A stretch of 33,750 nt of DNA from JAAAOH01 sp046540795. GTDB taxonomy: Bacteria > Spirochaetota > Spirochaetia > DSM-27196 > PWMO01. The stretch is from the NCBI GenBank assembly GCA_046540795.1, contig JBKHEN010000009.1, positions 1-33,750 of the forward strand. The letters are read 5' to 3'. Shown piece after piece: positions 1 through 7,897 of the stretch. The notes under the pieces are model-generated. The model saw nothing but the letters and a program-made list of their open reading frames with translations, was not told the origin of the DNA and ran no database searches. A program made the translations under genes and the position numbers. Numbering within the stretch: position 1 is the first letter of the stretch; every line of letters begins with the position of its first letter.

Positions 1-23
1 TAGCCTAGCGGTTTGCCGGGCAG

Positions 24-52
24 TTGTCGAGATCTCTTCGAGGTTGCATAAC
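24..52 (+). promoter_or_regulatory. Candidate sigma70-type promoter for cheW operon
   Basis: A -35-like TTGTCG (24-29) and a -10-like CATAAC (47-52) are separated by exactly 17 bp, about 40 bp before the cheW start. Each hexamer matches four of six consensus positions, so the spacing is good but the boxes are moderate. It is the best promoter-like element in the 90 bp before the first gene. The window starts here, so readthrough from an upstream gene cannot be excluded. Confidence 0.3.
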
Positions 53-90
53 CCCGAGCGCTCGTTTATTCTTCCGGACGAGGAGCCGAC

Positions 91-561
91 ATGGATGAGA
101 GCTTGCAGCTTGTCACGTTCGAGCTTGCCGGTGAGACCTACGGCATCGACATCATGCAGGTCGAGGGCATCGTTCAGGTCCAAGATATTCGTCCCATTCC
201 CTACGCTCCGGAGTATGTAGAGGGTATCTTCAATCTGAGGGGAGAAATCATCCCCGTCATCAATCTGCATCGGCGATTCAGGCTCCAGACGGTGGAGCTG
301 TCCGAAGAAGACAAATTGCTCTCCGGTATGGTTGTGTTGTCCATTGACCGGATGCATCTGGCCGTGATGATCGACAAAGTGTCTCGGGTGGTGCGGGTGC
401 GGCAAGAGGACATCCAGTCGCCGCCGCAGATGATTTCCGGAATCGGAGCGGAATACATCCAGGGTGTCGTGAATAACGAGGATAGCTACTTGATCATCCT
501 CGACGCTCGACGGCTGTTCAACGTGCGAGAGCTCGAACAACTCGGGCAGATCGGACGATAA
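91..561 (+). CDS. cheW: CheW-type chemotaxis coupling protein
   Basis: CheW adaptors link methyl-accepting chemoreceptors to the CheA histidine kinase in polar signalling arrays. The 156-residue protein is a single CheW domain of normal length with no CheA-like or receiver fusion. It contains the conserved GIFNLRGEIIPVINL stretch near residues 45-59, and the usual hydrophobic strand pattern around VVLSIDRMHLAVMIDKVSRVV. The ATG follows GAGGAG by a short spacer. The stop lies 6 bp before the next start, implying co-transcription with the DegT-like gene. No cheA, cheX or cheY is adjacent, so this is probably an additional CheW outside the main chemotaxis operon. From memory, Treponema pallidum also has a stand-alone cheW before a degT-like gene, ppnK and recN. 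Confidence 0.93.
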   Translation: MDESLQLVTFELAGETYGIDIMQVEGIVQVQDIRPIPYAPEYVEGIFNLRGEIIPVINLHRRFRLQTVELSEEDKLLSGMVVLSIDRMHLAVMIDKVSRVVRVRQEDIQSPPQMISGIGAEYIQGVVNNEDSYLIILDARRLFNVRELEQLGQIGR

Positions 562-567
562 GGCTCA

Positions 568-1605
568 ATGGCAATTCCCATCTCTCGGCCTTCCATAAAG
601 CGCAAAGACATGGACTCGGTGCTCAGCTGTATGGTTTCGGATACCATCGGGCCGGACCGTATATCTCGACAGCTCGTGGATGCCGTAGGTGGGTACCTCA
701 ATCGCTCCGGGGGTGCGGCTCTGCGGGAGTTGCCGCGAGCGCTGCGTTTGGCTCTGTCGGGCCTCGGCCTGCAGAGCGGGGAGCGCGTGGTCGGCTCCGC
801 CCTGCTCCCGGGGTTCTACGAAGACGTGCTTGCCGAAATGGGGCTGGAGTACATCCCCGCCGACGTTTCCGAGACGGCCCCCGTCGTCACCGTGGAGACC
901 GTACAGCAGGCGATAGACCGCGCAGCCGGAGAGCCGCCCGCGGCGCTCATCGTAGACACGGCACTGGGGTTCTGTCCCGACCTCGAGGGACTGGCCGCGC
1001 TGGGTATGCCCATGATCGAGGACGTCTCCCAGGGCATCGGGGCGCATACCGGAGACCGCCGGGCGGGGAGCTTCGGTCGCTACACCGTCGTCGGATTGGA
1101 GCCTCAGCACGTGATCACCGCCGGGGGCGGGGCCCTGGTCCTGGCTGCCGGTCGCAAGGCGGCCTCGACACTCCGCAGCCGGGCCGAGGCGTTCCGGGCG
1201 GAGGTTCTCCTGCCGGATGTGAACAGCGCGTTGGGGCTGACCCAGATCAAGGAGCTCGAACGGTTTATCGAGCGTCGTCGAGAACTCGCCGCGCGCTTTG
1301 CCCGGGCTCTCACGGCGGGTGCCCACAAGACACCGGTGCAGTCGGGGGACGGGGAGAACGTGCACTACTCTTTTCCCGTGGTGCTCGAAACGGGGATGAA
1401 GGACGTCATCGCCTACGCACGCAAGCACGACGTGGAGGCGGTGTCCGCGTTCGGAGACAGCATCCTTGCCGGGCGGTCCGAGTTGCAGGAGGAGCTTCCG
1501 GTCTCACGGGACTATCTGCTGCGGTGCGTGCTTCTCCCCCTGTACCCGCTTCTGAAGAATAGCGAGAGTGAGCGGGTCTCCCGCGTACTGTCGACCTTAC
1601 CGTGA
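568..1605 (+). CDS. DegT/DnrJ/EryC1-fold protein with His in place of the PLP lysine
   Basis: This is a 345-residue fold-type I PLP protein of the sugar aminotransferase (DegT/DnrJ/EryC1/StrS) family, slightly short for the family (usually about 370-400). Visible family features are a Gly-rich N-terminal helix region (RSGGAALRELPRALR), GERVVGSALLPGF near 71-83, the pyridine-nitrogen Asp and ring-stacking Gln in MIEDVSQGIGAH (D152, Q155), a GSFG element at 167-170, and the helical DVNSALGLTQIKELERFIERR segment. The active-site stretch normally reads SFxxxK-N/H-I-T-T-G-E-G-G. Here it reads GLEPQHVITAGGGA (176-189), so the Schiff-base Lys is replaced by His181, the Ser of SF by Gly176, and the Glu of GEGG by Gly187. 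His at this position is known from ColD and E1 dehydratases, but the other losses suggest a non-catalytic or repurposed protein. No sugar-nucleotide genes are nearby. Confidence 0.85.
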   Translation: MAIPISRPSIKRKDMDSVLSCMVSDTIGPDRISRQLVDAVGGYLNRSGGAALRELPRALRLALSGLGLQSGERVVGSALLPGFYEDVLAEMGLEYIPADVSETAPVVTVETVQQAIDRAAGEPPAALIVDTALGFCPDLEGLAALGMPMIEDVSQGIGAHTGDRRAGSFGRYTVVGLEPQHVITAGGGALVLAAGRKAASTLRSRAEAFRAEVLLPDVNSALGLTQIKELERFIERRRELAARFARALTAGAHKTPVQSGDGENVHYSFPVVLETGMKDVIAYARKHDVEAVSAFGDSILAGRSELQEELPVSRDYLLRCVLLPLYPLLKNSESERVSRVLSTLP

Positions 1606-1736
1606 GTCGAGGTGTCGTCCCGGAGACCGCATACCGTCGCCTGCTTCGAGAACTCGGCATCGCGGGCGGCGAGGACGGCATCGGTTTGCCAAGGTTTACA
1701 TCGCACCCTGCAAAAAGTATAGTGAAGCGGCGGTGA
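1602..1736 (+). CDS. Possible small ORF (44 codons) between degT-like gene and nadK
   Basis: A GTG at 1602 overlaps the stop of the DegT-like gene in the coupling arrangement GTGA and opens a 44-codon frame ending with TGA at 1734-1736, 2 bp before the nadK ATG. The peptide starts MSRGVVPETAYRRLLRELG and ends in a basic tail (KSIVKRR); the first half could form an amphipathic helix. No family is recognised and there is no strong ribosome binding site beyond coupling. A good promoter for nadK lies inside its 3' part, so the stretch may simply be an intergenic region that happens to be open. The DegT-like protein ends normally, so this is not an obvious frameshifted C-terminus. Confidence 0.28.
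   Translation: MSRGVVPETAYRRLLRELGIAGGEDGIGLPRFTSHPAKSIVKRR
1695..1723 (+). promoter_or_regulatory. Near-consensus sigma70 promoter for nadK-recN
   Basis: TTTACA (1695-1700) and TATAGT (1718-1723) are separated by exactly 17 bp; each matches five of six consensus bases. Transcription would begin near 1730, leaving only about 9 nt before the nadK ATG at 1739. The mRNA from this promoter would therefore be nearly leaderless. It may be an internal promoter uncoupling nadK-recN and the genes behind it from cheW. Confidence 0.6.
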
Positions 1737-1738
1737 CA

Positions 1739-2593
1739 ATGAAGGTTGAGGTCAAGAAGGTGCTTCTCATCGCCAACGCCGAAAAGGACGACGCGATGGA
1801 GGTTACCGGGGATGTGCGCAGCTACCTCGAAAACCAGGGTGTCGAGGTCGTCACGTTTGCGTTTCGCGGCAAACCGGCTCAGCCCGTTCTCGAGGATTAT
1901 GACCTTGCCATTTCCCTCGGTGGAGACGGCACCGTGCTGTTCTCCAGCCGCATTCTCTCCTCCCATAGCATTCCGATTCTGCCGGTGAATCTCGGGAACT
2001 TCGGTTTCATCACGGAGGTGACCCGGGAAGAGTGGGTTGGTGCCTTCGAGTGCTATCGCTCCGGCATGATCGAGGCTCGAGACCGGCTACTCATTAAGGT
2101 TCAGGTACACCGGGACGGCTCGCGAATCGGCGAGTTCGTAGGCTTGAATGATACCGTTATCTCCGCCTACGGCATCTCGAAGATCGTAAAGCTGTCGGTA
2201 TGGATATCCGGGGAGTTTCTCGGCCATTATCGAGCCGACGGAATTATCGTGGCTACTCCGACGGGATCGACGGCGTATTCGGCGGCCGCCGGAGGCCCCA
2301 TCCTCCATCCGGAGATGCAGGCCATCATTCTAAACCCCATCTGCCCGTTCACATTGTCCCATAGGCCGTTAGTGATGTCGGGGCAGGAAACGGTGGTGAT
2401 AGAGGTGGAGCCGGAGCAGCGGACCGGGGTGATCATGACGGTCGACGGGCAATCCGATATCCCCCTGGTGCCGGGGGACCGGATCGTCGTTTCCGCTAAT
2501 GAGGAAGCCGCACGTATTGTGCAATCGAGCAAGCGCACATTCTACGAGGTGCTACGGACCAAGCTCAATTGGTCGGGAGGGCACAGTGCTTGA
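1739..2593 (+). CDS. nadK: NAD kinase
   Basis: Phosphorylates NAD at the 2' hydroxyl with ATP or polyphosphate to make NADP, in the cytoplasm. The 284-residue protein has the family signatures: GGDGT at 61-65 (phosphate-donor loop and catalytic Asp), NLGNFGFITE at 84-93, LNDTV near 136-140, DGIIVATPTGSTAYS at 167-181 with the Gly-rich AGGPILHP behind it, and DGQ at 236-238. The open frame extends 57 codons upstream, but that extension is Arg/Pro-rich and non-conserved, and the family begins near MKVEVKKVLLIANAEKDD, so ATG 1739 is chosen. An in-frame GTG two codons earlier is possible. The ribosome binding site is weak, consistent with the very short leader from the promoter just upstream. The 3' end overlaps recN by 8 bp. 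nadK next to recN is a widespread pairing. Confidence 0.95.
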   Translation: MKVEVKKVLLIANAEKDDAMEVTGDVRSYLENQGVEVVTFAFRGKPAQPVLEDYDLAISLGGDGTVLFSSRILSSHSIPILPVNLGNFGFITEVTREEWVGAFECYRSGMIEARDRLLIKVQVHRDGSRIGEFVGLNDTVISAYGISKIVKLSVWISGEFLGHYRADGIIVATPTGSTAYSAAAGGPILHPEMQAIILNPICPFTLSHRPLVMSGQETVVIEVEPEQRTGVIMTVDGQSDIPLVPGDRIVVSANEEAARIVQSSKRTFYEVLRTKLNWSGGHSA

Positions 2594-4280
2594 GGAGATG
2601 ACCATCCAGAACTATGCGCTCATCGACCGGCTGCACATCGCCTTTAGGGCCGGCATGAATGTGCTCTCCGGGGAAACCGGTGCCGGAAAGTCCATCCTTG
2701 CGGGAGCGCTGTCGCTGCTTCACGGTTCCCGCGCGGACACCGATGCCATTCGCACCGGCGCGGACGAGACGATGGTATCCGGCACCTTCGTGGTGGACGG
2801 TAACGACGACGCCCTCGAATGGCTCACCGAACACGGTATAGAGGCCGAGGACGGGGCGGTCATCATCCGCAGAACCGTAAAACGCGCCGGGCGGGGGACT
2901 ATCTACGTGCAATCGGCGCCTGTAACCAGGAAGGACCTCGAAGAGCTCACCGCGTTGATTGTCGATCTGCACGGCCAGCACGAGCATCAGTCCCTCTTGA
3001 GCGAGGACAATCACCGCAAACTGCTCGACCGCTATGCCGGCATCGAAGAGGAGGTAGCGGCGTTATCGCGGAAGTTCGCGGAGCTCTCGGAGCTCAAGCG
3101 TCGCCGGGAGCGGTTGGTGTCGAGCGAGCAGGAGCGTCTGCGTGAGCTCGATCTGTTGAGCTTTGCGGTGAAGGAGATAGAGGAGGCAAGCCTCACCGAA
3201 GGCGAGGAAGAGGAGCTCGAGCAGGAGCGCTCCATTCTCAGTCAGCACGAGAAGCTTGCGGAGAACCTCGATCGTCTTTATGAATCGCTGTCGGAGAGTC
3301 GCGGGGGCGCACTCGGTGGGCTGCGGGACGCGCGACACGCCATGGAAAGCGTAAACGCAATTGACGCGGGGCTTTCTCCGCTTGCCAAGCGTCTCGACGA
3401 CGCGTTTTTCGAGCTCGAGGATATCGCGGAGTCGGTACGAGATTATTCCTCTCGGGTGGAGTTCAGCGCCGAACGTCTCGAGCAGGTGGAGGATCGTATT
3501 GCGGCTATTCATCGCCTGGAAAAGAAGTACGGTCCCGACATAGCCGCGGTACTGCGCTACGCGGATGAGGCGCGGCAACAAATCTCCGCCCTGGAGAACT
3601 ACGAGGGCGACAAGGCGCAGCTGGAGGAAGACATAAGGCGCACCGAGCAGGAGGTCCTGGCCGCCGCTTCGGAAATATCGAAGAAGCGCAAGGCCGCGGC
3701 GGAGGATCTTCAAGGCCGTATAGAGGAGATCCTCAAAGCCCTCGGCATGAAAAAGACTCGATTTCACATCCAGGTGGAGCAACGCACCTCCGCCTCCGGT
3801 CGGCCGGCTTGTGGGAGCTACGGGATCGATTCGATAGCGTTCAGGTTGTCACCGAATCCCGGTGAGCCGGTCAGAGCGCTCAAGGATATCGCCTCCGGGG
3901 GAGAGATCTCCCGGGTCATGCTTGCGATAAAGACGGTCTTGGCGGAGGCCGACCGTATAGCCACCCTCGTCTTCGACGAAATAGACGCCGGTATCGGCGG
4001 AGAGGTTGCTGTGGCCGTTGGCGAGTATCTGAAACAGCTGTCCCGGAGCAAACAGGTGCTGTGTATCACTCACCTTGCCTCTATTGCCGTGCGGGCCGAT
4101 AATCATCTGAAAGTCGAGAAGCTTGTCGAGGGAGAGCGGACGGTGACACGGGTCACCGGCGTGGAAGGAACTGATCGTGTAGAGGAGATCGCGCGGATGC
4201 TTGCAGGCGATCGAACCGGCAGAACATCCCGATCTCATGCGGAAGAGCTGCTCGAAAAATACGGAAGCAGGACGGCATAA
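2586..4280 (+). CDS. recN: DNA repair protein RecN (SMC-like ATPase)
   Basis: RecN is an SMC-family ATPase that acts at double-strand breaks and tethers DNA ends during recombinational repair. The 564-residue length is typical. The N-terminal Walker A GETGAGKS is at residues 29-36. A long Glu/Arg-rich coiled coil runs from about 150 to 390. The ABC signature ASGGEISRVMLA lies near 435-446, Walker B TLVFDEIDAGIGG near 460-472, and ITHLASIA follows. The longest frame starts earlier, but GTG 2586 has a GGGAGGG site 4-5 nt upstream and gives the family's usual start (V/M-LEEMTIQNYALID). The in-frame ATG at 2598 has its purine run touching the codon and is less likely. The start lies inside the end of nadK, implying translational coupling. 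Confidence 0.96.
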   Translation: MLEEMTIQNYALIDRLHIAFRAGMNVLSGETGAGKSILAGALSLLHGSRADTDAIRTGADETMVSGTFVVDGNDDALEWLTEHGIEAEDGAVIIRRTVKRAGRGTIYVQSAPVTRKDLEELTALIVDLHGQHEHQSLLSEDNHRKLLDRYAGIEEEVAALSRKFAELSELKRRRERLVSSEQERLRELDLLSFAVKEIEEASLTEGEEEELEQERSILSQHEKLAENLDRLYESLSESRGGALGGLRDARHAMESVNAIDAGLSPLAKRLDDAFFELEDIAESVRDYSSRVEFSAERLEQVEDRIAAIHRLEKKYGPDIAAVLRYADEARQQISALENYEGDKAQLEEDIRRTEQEVLAAASEISKKRKAAAEDLQGRIEEILKALGMKKTRFHIQVEQRTSASGRPACGSYGIDSIAFRLSPNPGEPVRALKDIASGGEISRVMLAIKTVLAEADRIATLVFDEIDAGIGGEVAVAVGEYLKQLSRSKQVLCITHLASIAVRADNHLKVEKLVEGERTVTRVTGVEGTDRVEEIARMLAGDRTGRTSRSHAEELLEKYGSRTA

Positions 4281-4282
4281 CC

Positions 4283-5089
4283 ATGGCCAAGATATCGGGG
4301 GAGGCCAAGAAACGCTACTTCGACAAGGTCAGGGAGTATAAGCAGGAGACGGAGACAATTCTTGCCCGGGAGAAGAACCTCCTCGGGACCATCCGCGGGG
4401 ACGATTCCTCGTCGCAGTACAAGCGCCTGACGCTGGTGGAGGAGCGCCTGAATCTTGCTTCCTACTTTTTGCTGTTGAACCGACTCTCGGTGGGGCTCCT
4501 CGGCGTGAAAAACGAGGCCTTCCTCAACGATGGACGCAAGAGTTGCTATCAGGCCGTGATCTATTTGGAGGAGGTTGTCTCCAACCGTCTCGATGCGCCG
4601 TTCTCCGATTATAGCGAGTTCCTCGAAAAGATCGCGGATTTGGACGATGAAAAACGCTACCTGCTCGCACGCAAGCTGGGCTTCACCATTCAGTCCGTGG
4701 AGGACGATTTCGGAGATAATAGCAAGTGGAAGTGGTCCTTCGTCGAGCTGGAGGGACGGTACGCTACGGTGGCCAAGAACCTCTTGAACCTCAAAACCCT
4801 GATCGCCGGCCTCGATCCCCGGGTGCGGGGCTACCAAGCACGCCTCAATCATTTGAATCTTGCGAAGGAGCTGCTGCAACGCTCCGCGGACCGCTACCGG
4901 GAGAAATACGAGCTATCGACGCTCCGGATCGACGACTTCAAGCTGGCCATCGCCTTCCTCGCGGCGCTGCGTCGCCTGCATATCGTGGTCGGTGAATCGG
5001 ATAACTCCGACAAGGTCAAGAAGAAGATGGACGTCTGGAAGACCAAAATGGAAACCGATGAGCGAAACGCTCGCGCCACGAAGGCCTGA
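4283..5089 (+). CDS. Conserved hypothetical helical protein
   Basis: A 268-residue protein that I do not recognise. It is predicted soluble: no signal peptide, no membrane segment and no cysteine-rich motif. Composition and heptad-like spacing (EAKKRYFDKVREYKQETETILAREKNL at the start, further long helices around RLNLASYFLLLNRLSVGLL and AKELLQRSADRYREKYELS) suggest an almost entirely alpha-helical fold. The ATG is 2 bp after the recN stop, behind an AGGA about 10 nt upstream, and the stop lies 5 bp before the next gene, so it belongs to the recN operon. A hypothetical gene follows recN in treponemes as well, as I recall, so it may be a spirochaete-conserved family. No function is proposed. 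Confidence 0.85.
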   Translation: MAKISGEAKKRYFDKVREYKQETETILAREKNLLGTIRGDDSSSQYKRLTLVEERLNLASYFLLLNRLSVGLLGVKNEAFLNDGRKSCYQAVIYLEEVVSNRLDAPFSDYSEFLEKIADLDDEKRYLLARKLGFTIQSVEDDFGDNSKWKWSFVELEGRYATVAKNLLNLKTLIAGLDPRVRGYQARLNHLNLAKELLQRSADRYREKYELSTLRIDDFKLAIAFLAALRRLHIVVGESDNSDKVKKKMDVWKTKMETDERNARATKA

Positions 5090-5094
5090 CAGTC

Positions 5095-6162
5095 ATGTCG
5101 AGACGGCTGCGAACGGTAATCCTGGCGCTCCTCCTCGTGGTGGGCTACGTATTCGCGTTCCCGCGGCCCACCGGCCGGGAGCCGATGCTCGAGCGTCGAT
5201 GGGTCGTGGACGTCGCGGAGGCCGCGGATGGCGGCTCGGTGAGCCATGGGCCTGACGACGTGCAAGACAGCGGCCTCATCCCCTTCGAGTTAGGCGATCA
5301 ATTCGGCTACCTAAGCACGGACGGACGCCTTGCGCACCTCGAAACCGTCCGATACGGCCTTACGGCGTCGAAAGAGTACTTTTCGAATTTCTCCGTGATT
5401 AACGAAAACATCGTTCTTCAGGGCCCCGACGGCGGTCTCGTGCGGAGTATCCCTGCTCCGGGGTACCCGTACATTAGCGGCGATCGGATCTATGTCTTTG
5501 CTCCCGACGGCAGCAGGGTTTCGGAGTGGACGGCTGATGGGGAAGAGCGATGGAGCCGAGATTTCGTCTCGGCAGTGACCGACCTCGACGCCGGCCCGCG
5601 TCACACGGTCGTCGGGCTCGTTGACGGACGGGTCCGATTGATCGACTCCGAGGGAAACGAGATATACACCTATCACCCCGAGCAGCCCCGGATCCCGGTG
5701 GCCCTGTCCGCGGCGCTGTCCGCGGACGAAGAGCACCTTGCCGCCGTGGTGGGCGTCGATCCGCAGAAACTCGTGCTCATCGCTCGCCATAGCGAGGGCT
5801 ATTTCCCGGATGTCGAGGTGAGGCTCGAGAGCGACTTCCGGCGCCCCGTCCTGCTCGAGTTTATCGGGGGCGGGCGGCTGCTCGTCGCCGAGCAGCCCGA
5901 GGCACTGCTGGTCTACGATGCCGAAACGCAAGCTCTGGTTCGCGTCGTTCTGGAGGGCGCGCCCCTGGCGGTGGAGTATATGCCCGAGCACCGCGCGGTT
6001 GTTGTTCTTGCTCGCGGACAGTTACGGGCGGTGGTGCCCGAGGCCGGGCCGTTGTTTACCGAAGCATTGGACGGGGAGGACTTCTCTCTCCGCGTGGATA
6101 ACGGCCACATATACCTGGGCGTCGACGGGAGGATCGCATGCGTAGAGCTATCTCGCGGCTGA
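5095..6162 (+). CDS. Anchored or exported beta-propeller (WD40/PQQ-like) protein
   Basis: A 355-residue protein with a basic N-terminus and a hydrophobic segment at about residues 6-22 (VILALLLVVGYVFAF), so it is exported or anchored with the rest in the periplasm. The body has repeated short beta-strand motifs of the type 'DGRVRLIDSEGNEIYTY', 'GGGRLLVAEQPEALLVYDAETQALVRVV' and 'RAVVVLARGQLRAVV', as expected of a WD40- or PQQ-like propeller with about six or seven blades. No catalytic motif is visible, and a scaffolding or binding role is only inferred. The 3' end overlaps the LytM-like gene by 25 bp, so the two exported proteins are probably made together and may act together at the cell envelope. 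Confidence 0.8.
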   Translation: MSRRLRTVILALLLVVGYVFAFPRPTGREPMLERRWVVDVAEAADGGSVSHGPDDVQDSGLIPFELGDQFGYLSTDGRLAHLETVRYGLTASKEYFSNFSVINENIVLQGPDGGLVRSIPAPGYPYISGDRIYVFAPDGSRVSEWTADGEERWSRDFVSAVTDLDAGPRHTVVGLVDGRVRLIDSEGNEIYTYHPEQPRIPVALSAALSADEEHLAAVVGVDPQKLVLIARHSEGYFPDVEVRLESDFRRPVLLEFIGGGRLLVAEQPEALLVYDAETQALVRVVLEGAPLAVEYMPEHRAVVVLARGQLRAVVPEAGPLFTEALDGEDFSLRVDNGHIYLGVDGRIACVELSRG

Positions 6163-7049
6163 TCATTGTGGGCGTCCCCACCGTAGCCGTGCTCGCCTTA
6201 CTCCTCGTGCTCGGCGGATGGCAGTGGCCGGCGAGCGACTTCCGCGTCGAGGAAAGCTTTGCGGCGCGGAACGACTGGGGCGTCTCCCCGGGGGTTCGCC
6301 TGCTCTCCTCGAACGATCCGGTGACGGCCTCGGCGTCCGGGGAGGTGGTGTTCATCGGGACCGGCCCCCCGGGGGGCGGCAACGGCGGGGCGGATCGCGG
6401 GATTCCCCATGGACTCGGCTCATTCGTGGTCCTCGAGCACGAAGGGGGATTCCGCTCTCTGTACGGGAACCTGGAAGAGCCTCGTCTCGAGGGGAAGCGG
6501 GTGCTTGCAGAAGGTGACGTGGTCGGCTCCATCGGTAGGACCGGTTTTTCGGGCGGGAACACCCTTGGTTTTCGAATCCTGGACACGGAACAACAGGCGT
6601 ACGTAAACCCGATGCTGTTGTTGCCCCAGCTGGACGACGACGTGCCTCCCCGGGTGGAGGATGTGGTGCTCACCCGGGGGGAGAAGCTGTGGGAGCTCGA
6701 AGGGGAGCCGGAGGTTACCCCGGGGGGCGCGGAGCTTCGCGCCCGCATCTACGATGCTGACGGTAACGGTGGGCCCTATCGTGCGCCCGCAACGGTCCGC
6801 TCCATTGCCGTGTCGATGAACGATGAGGAAACGACGGCAATCGAGCTCGAGAGTTTGGTCGACCGAGAGGGGCGCCTCCTGCTCGGGGAGAGCCGCCCGG
6901 TTCAGGAGCTCTACGACGAGGAAGGCCGCATGCGTCTTGGGTCGATAGAGGTCGGGCCGGGGGAGAGCCGGATCGAGATTACCGCTCGTGACCACGCGGG
7001 GAACAAGGAGCGGGTGGAGTTCCTGCTCCGAGGAGAGAGTAGCGAATGA
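6138..7049 (+). CDS. LytM/M23-fold envelope protein lacking zinc ligands
   Basis: A 303-residue protein with an N-terminal membrane anchor or signal (residues 5-27) and a LytM (peptidase M23) domain at about 48-163. The fold is recognisable from GVRLLSSNDPVTASASGEVVFIG, FVVLEHEGGFRSLYGNL, VLAEGDVVGSIGRTG and YVNPMLLLP. Active M23 enzymes bind zinc through HxxxD and HxH motifs and use another His in the YaHL turn. Here these positions hold Ser50/Arg54, Asn111 (LYGNL) and Thr142/Gly144 (TLGFRI in place of HLHFE). It should therefore have no metallopeptidase activity and resembles degenerate LytM regulators such as EnvC or NlpD, which activate amidases. A C-terminal beta-rich domain (about 165-303, beginning DVPPRVEDVVL) may bind a partner. 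Coupled to the propeller gene upstream and the methyltransferase downstream. Confidence 0.85.
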   Translation: MRRAISRLIIVGVPTVAVLALLLVLGGWQWPASDFRVEESFAARNDWGVSPGVRLLSSNDPVTASASGEVVFIGTGPPGGGNGGADRGIPHGLGSFVVLEHEGGFRSLYGNLEEPRLEGKRVLAEGDVVGSIGRTGFSGGNTLGFRILDTEQQAYVNPMLLLPQLDDDVPPRVEDVVLTRGEKLWELEGEPEVTPGGAELRARIYDADGNGGPYRAPATVRSIAVSMNDEETTAIELESLVDREGRLLLGESRPVQELYDEEGRMRLGSIEVGPGESRIEITARDHAGNKERVEFLLRGESSE

Positions 7050-7897
7050 AGACTTTTTCCATGCACCCGGCTGAAACCGAACGTTTCGAGAAAGTAGGGT
7101 GTGCCGTCTGCGGGTCACAGGACCTGCGGGAACGGTTCGTACTTGCCGACGCGCGGTTTGTCAGGTGTCGAAGCTGTGGTCACGTGTTCCAAAGCCCTCG
7201 ACCTCGGTTCGAGGACCTGCGGGCCAGATACCAGGAGGAGTACTTCGATTACGAAATAGAGAATGAGCAGGCGTTCTTTCGGTTGATGTTGCAGGGGCTC
7301 AGCGACATCGACTTCCAGCGCATCGAGGATTCGCGAAACGGCAACAAGCGGTTGCTCGATGTAGGGTGTGCCACGGGCATGCTCCTCGAGCATATGAGAG
7401 ACCGAGGATGGAAGGTGCAGGGGGTGGAGATCTGTGAACCGGCCGCGCGCTTCGGGCGAGAGACGCGGAAGGTACCTATCGAGACGGCAACCCTCGAAGA
7501 GAGCCGGCTCCCCACGGGTATCTTCGACGTCGTTCATCTCTCTCATCTCATAGAGCACGTTCCCGATCCGCGGGGCTTTTTGCAGGAGGCGGCGCGAGTG
7601 ACCAGGATCGGCGGCTACCTCGTCCTCGTCACACCGGACATCGGCGGCTTTCAGGCCCGGGTGTTCGGCAAGCGATGGCGCTCGGCGATTGCCGACCACT
7701 TGCACCTGTTTTCTTACTCCGTGCTCCGGCATCTGCTGCGCGAGTCCGGTTTCGGCGTGGTGCGTAAACGGAGCTGGGGCGGGCTTGCCGCCGGTACGGC
7801 ACCTCCCTGGCTGAAGCGCCCCGTAGACATATGGGCAAAGCGCTTGAACGTCGGGGACGTCATGATAGTTCTCGGACGTCGCCTTGACAGGTTCTAG
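7046..7897 (+). CDS. Class I SAM-dependent methyltransferase with N-terminal zinc-binding-like motif
   Basis: A 283-residue methyltransferase of the type 11/12 group. The N-terminus carries CAVC (C19, C22) and CRSC (C41, C44), a likely structural zinc site often seen in sugar and lipid-linked methyltransferases. The SAM-binding glycine loop LLDVGCATG is at 103-111, with Glu128 at the end of strand 2 (VQGVEIC) as the ribose-binding acid. It continues through FDVVHLSHLIEHVPDP, a typical motif IV/post-IV region, and a C-terminal SYSVLRHLLRESGF helix. The start overlaps the preceding stop as ATGA with AGGAGAG 8 nt upstream. The substrate cannot be read from the sequence. It is the last gene of the first operon, and a strong promoter for the next unit overlaps its 3' end. 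Confidence 0.85.
   Translation: MKTFSMHPAETERFEKVGCAVCGSQDLRERFVLADARFVRCRSCGHVFQSPRPRFEDLRARYQEEYFDYEIENEQAFFRLMLQGLSDIDFQRIEDSRNGNKRLLDVGCATGMLLEHMRDRGWKVQGVEICEPAARFGRETRKVPIETATLEESRLPTGIFDVVHLSHLIEHVPDPRGFLQEAARVTRIGGYLVLVTPDIGGFQARVFGKRWRSAIADHLHLFSYSVLRHLLRESGFGVVRKRSWGGLAAGTAPPWLKRPVDIWAKRLNVGDVMIVLGRRLDRF

Noticed and set aside
6138..7049. Active M23 zinc endopeptidase
   Set aside because: The HxxxD and HxH ligands are all replaced, so only the fold, not the activity, can be claimed.
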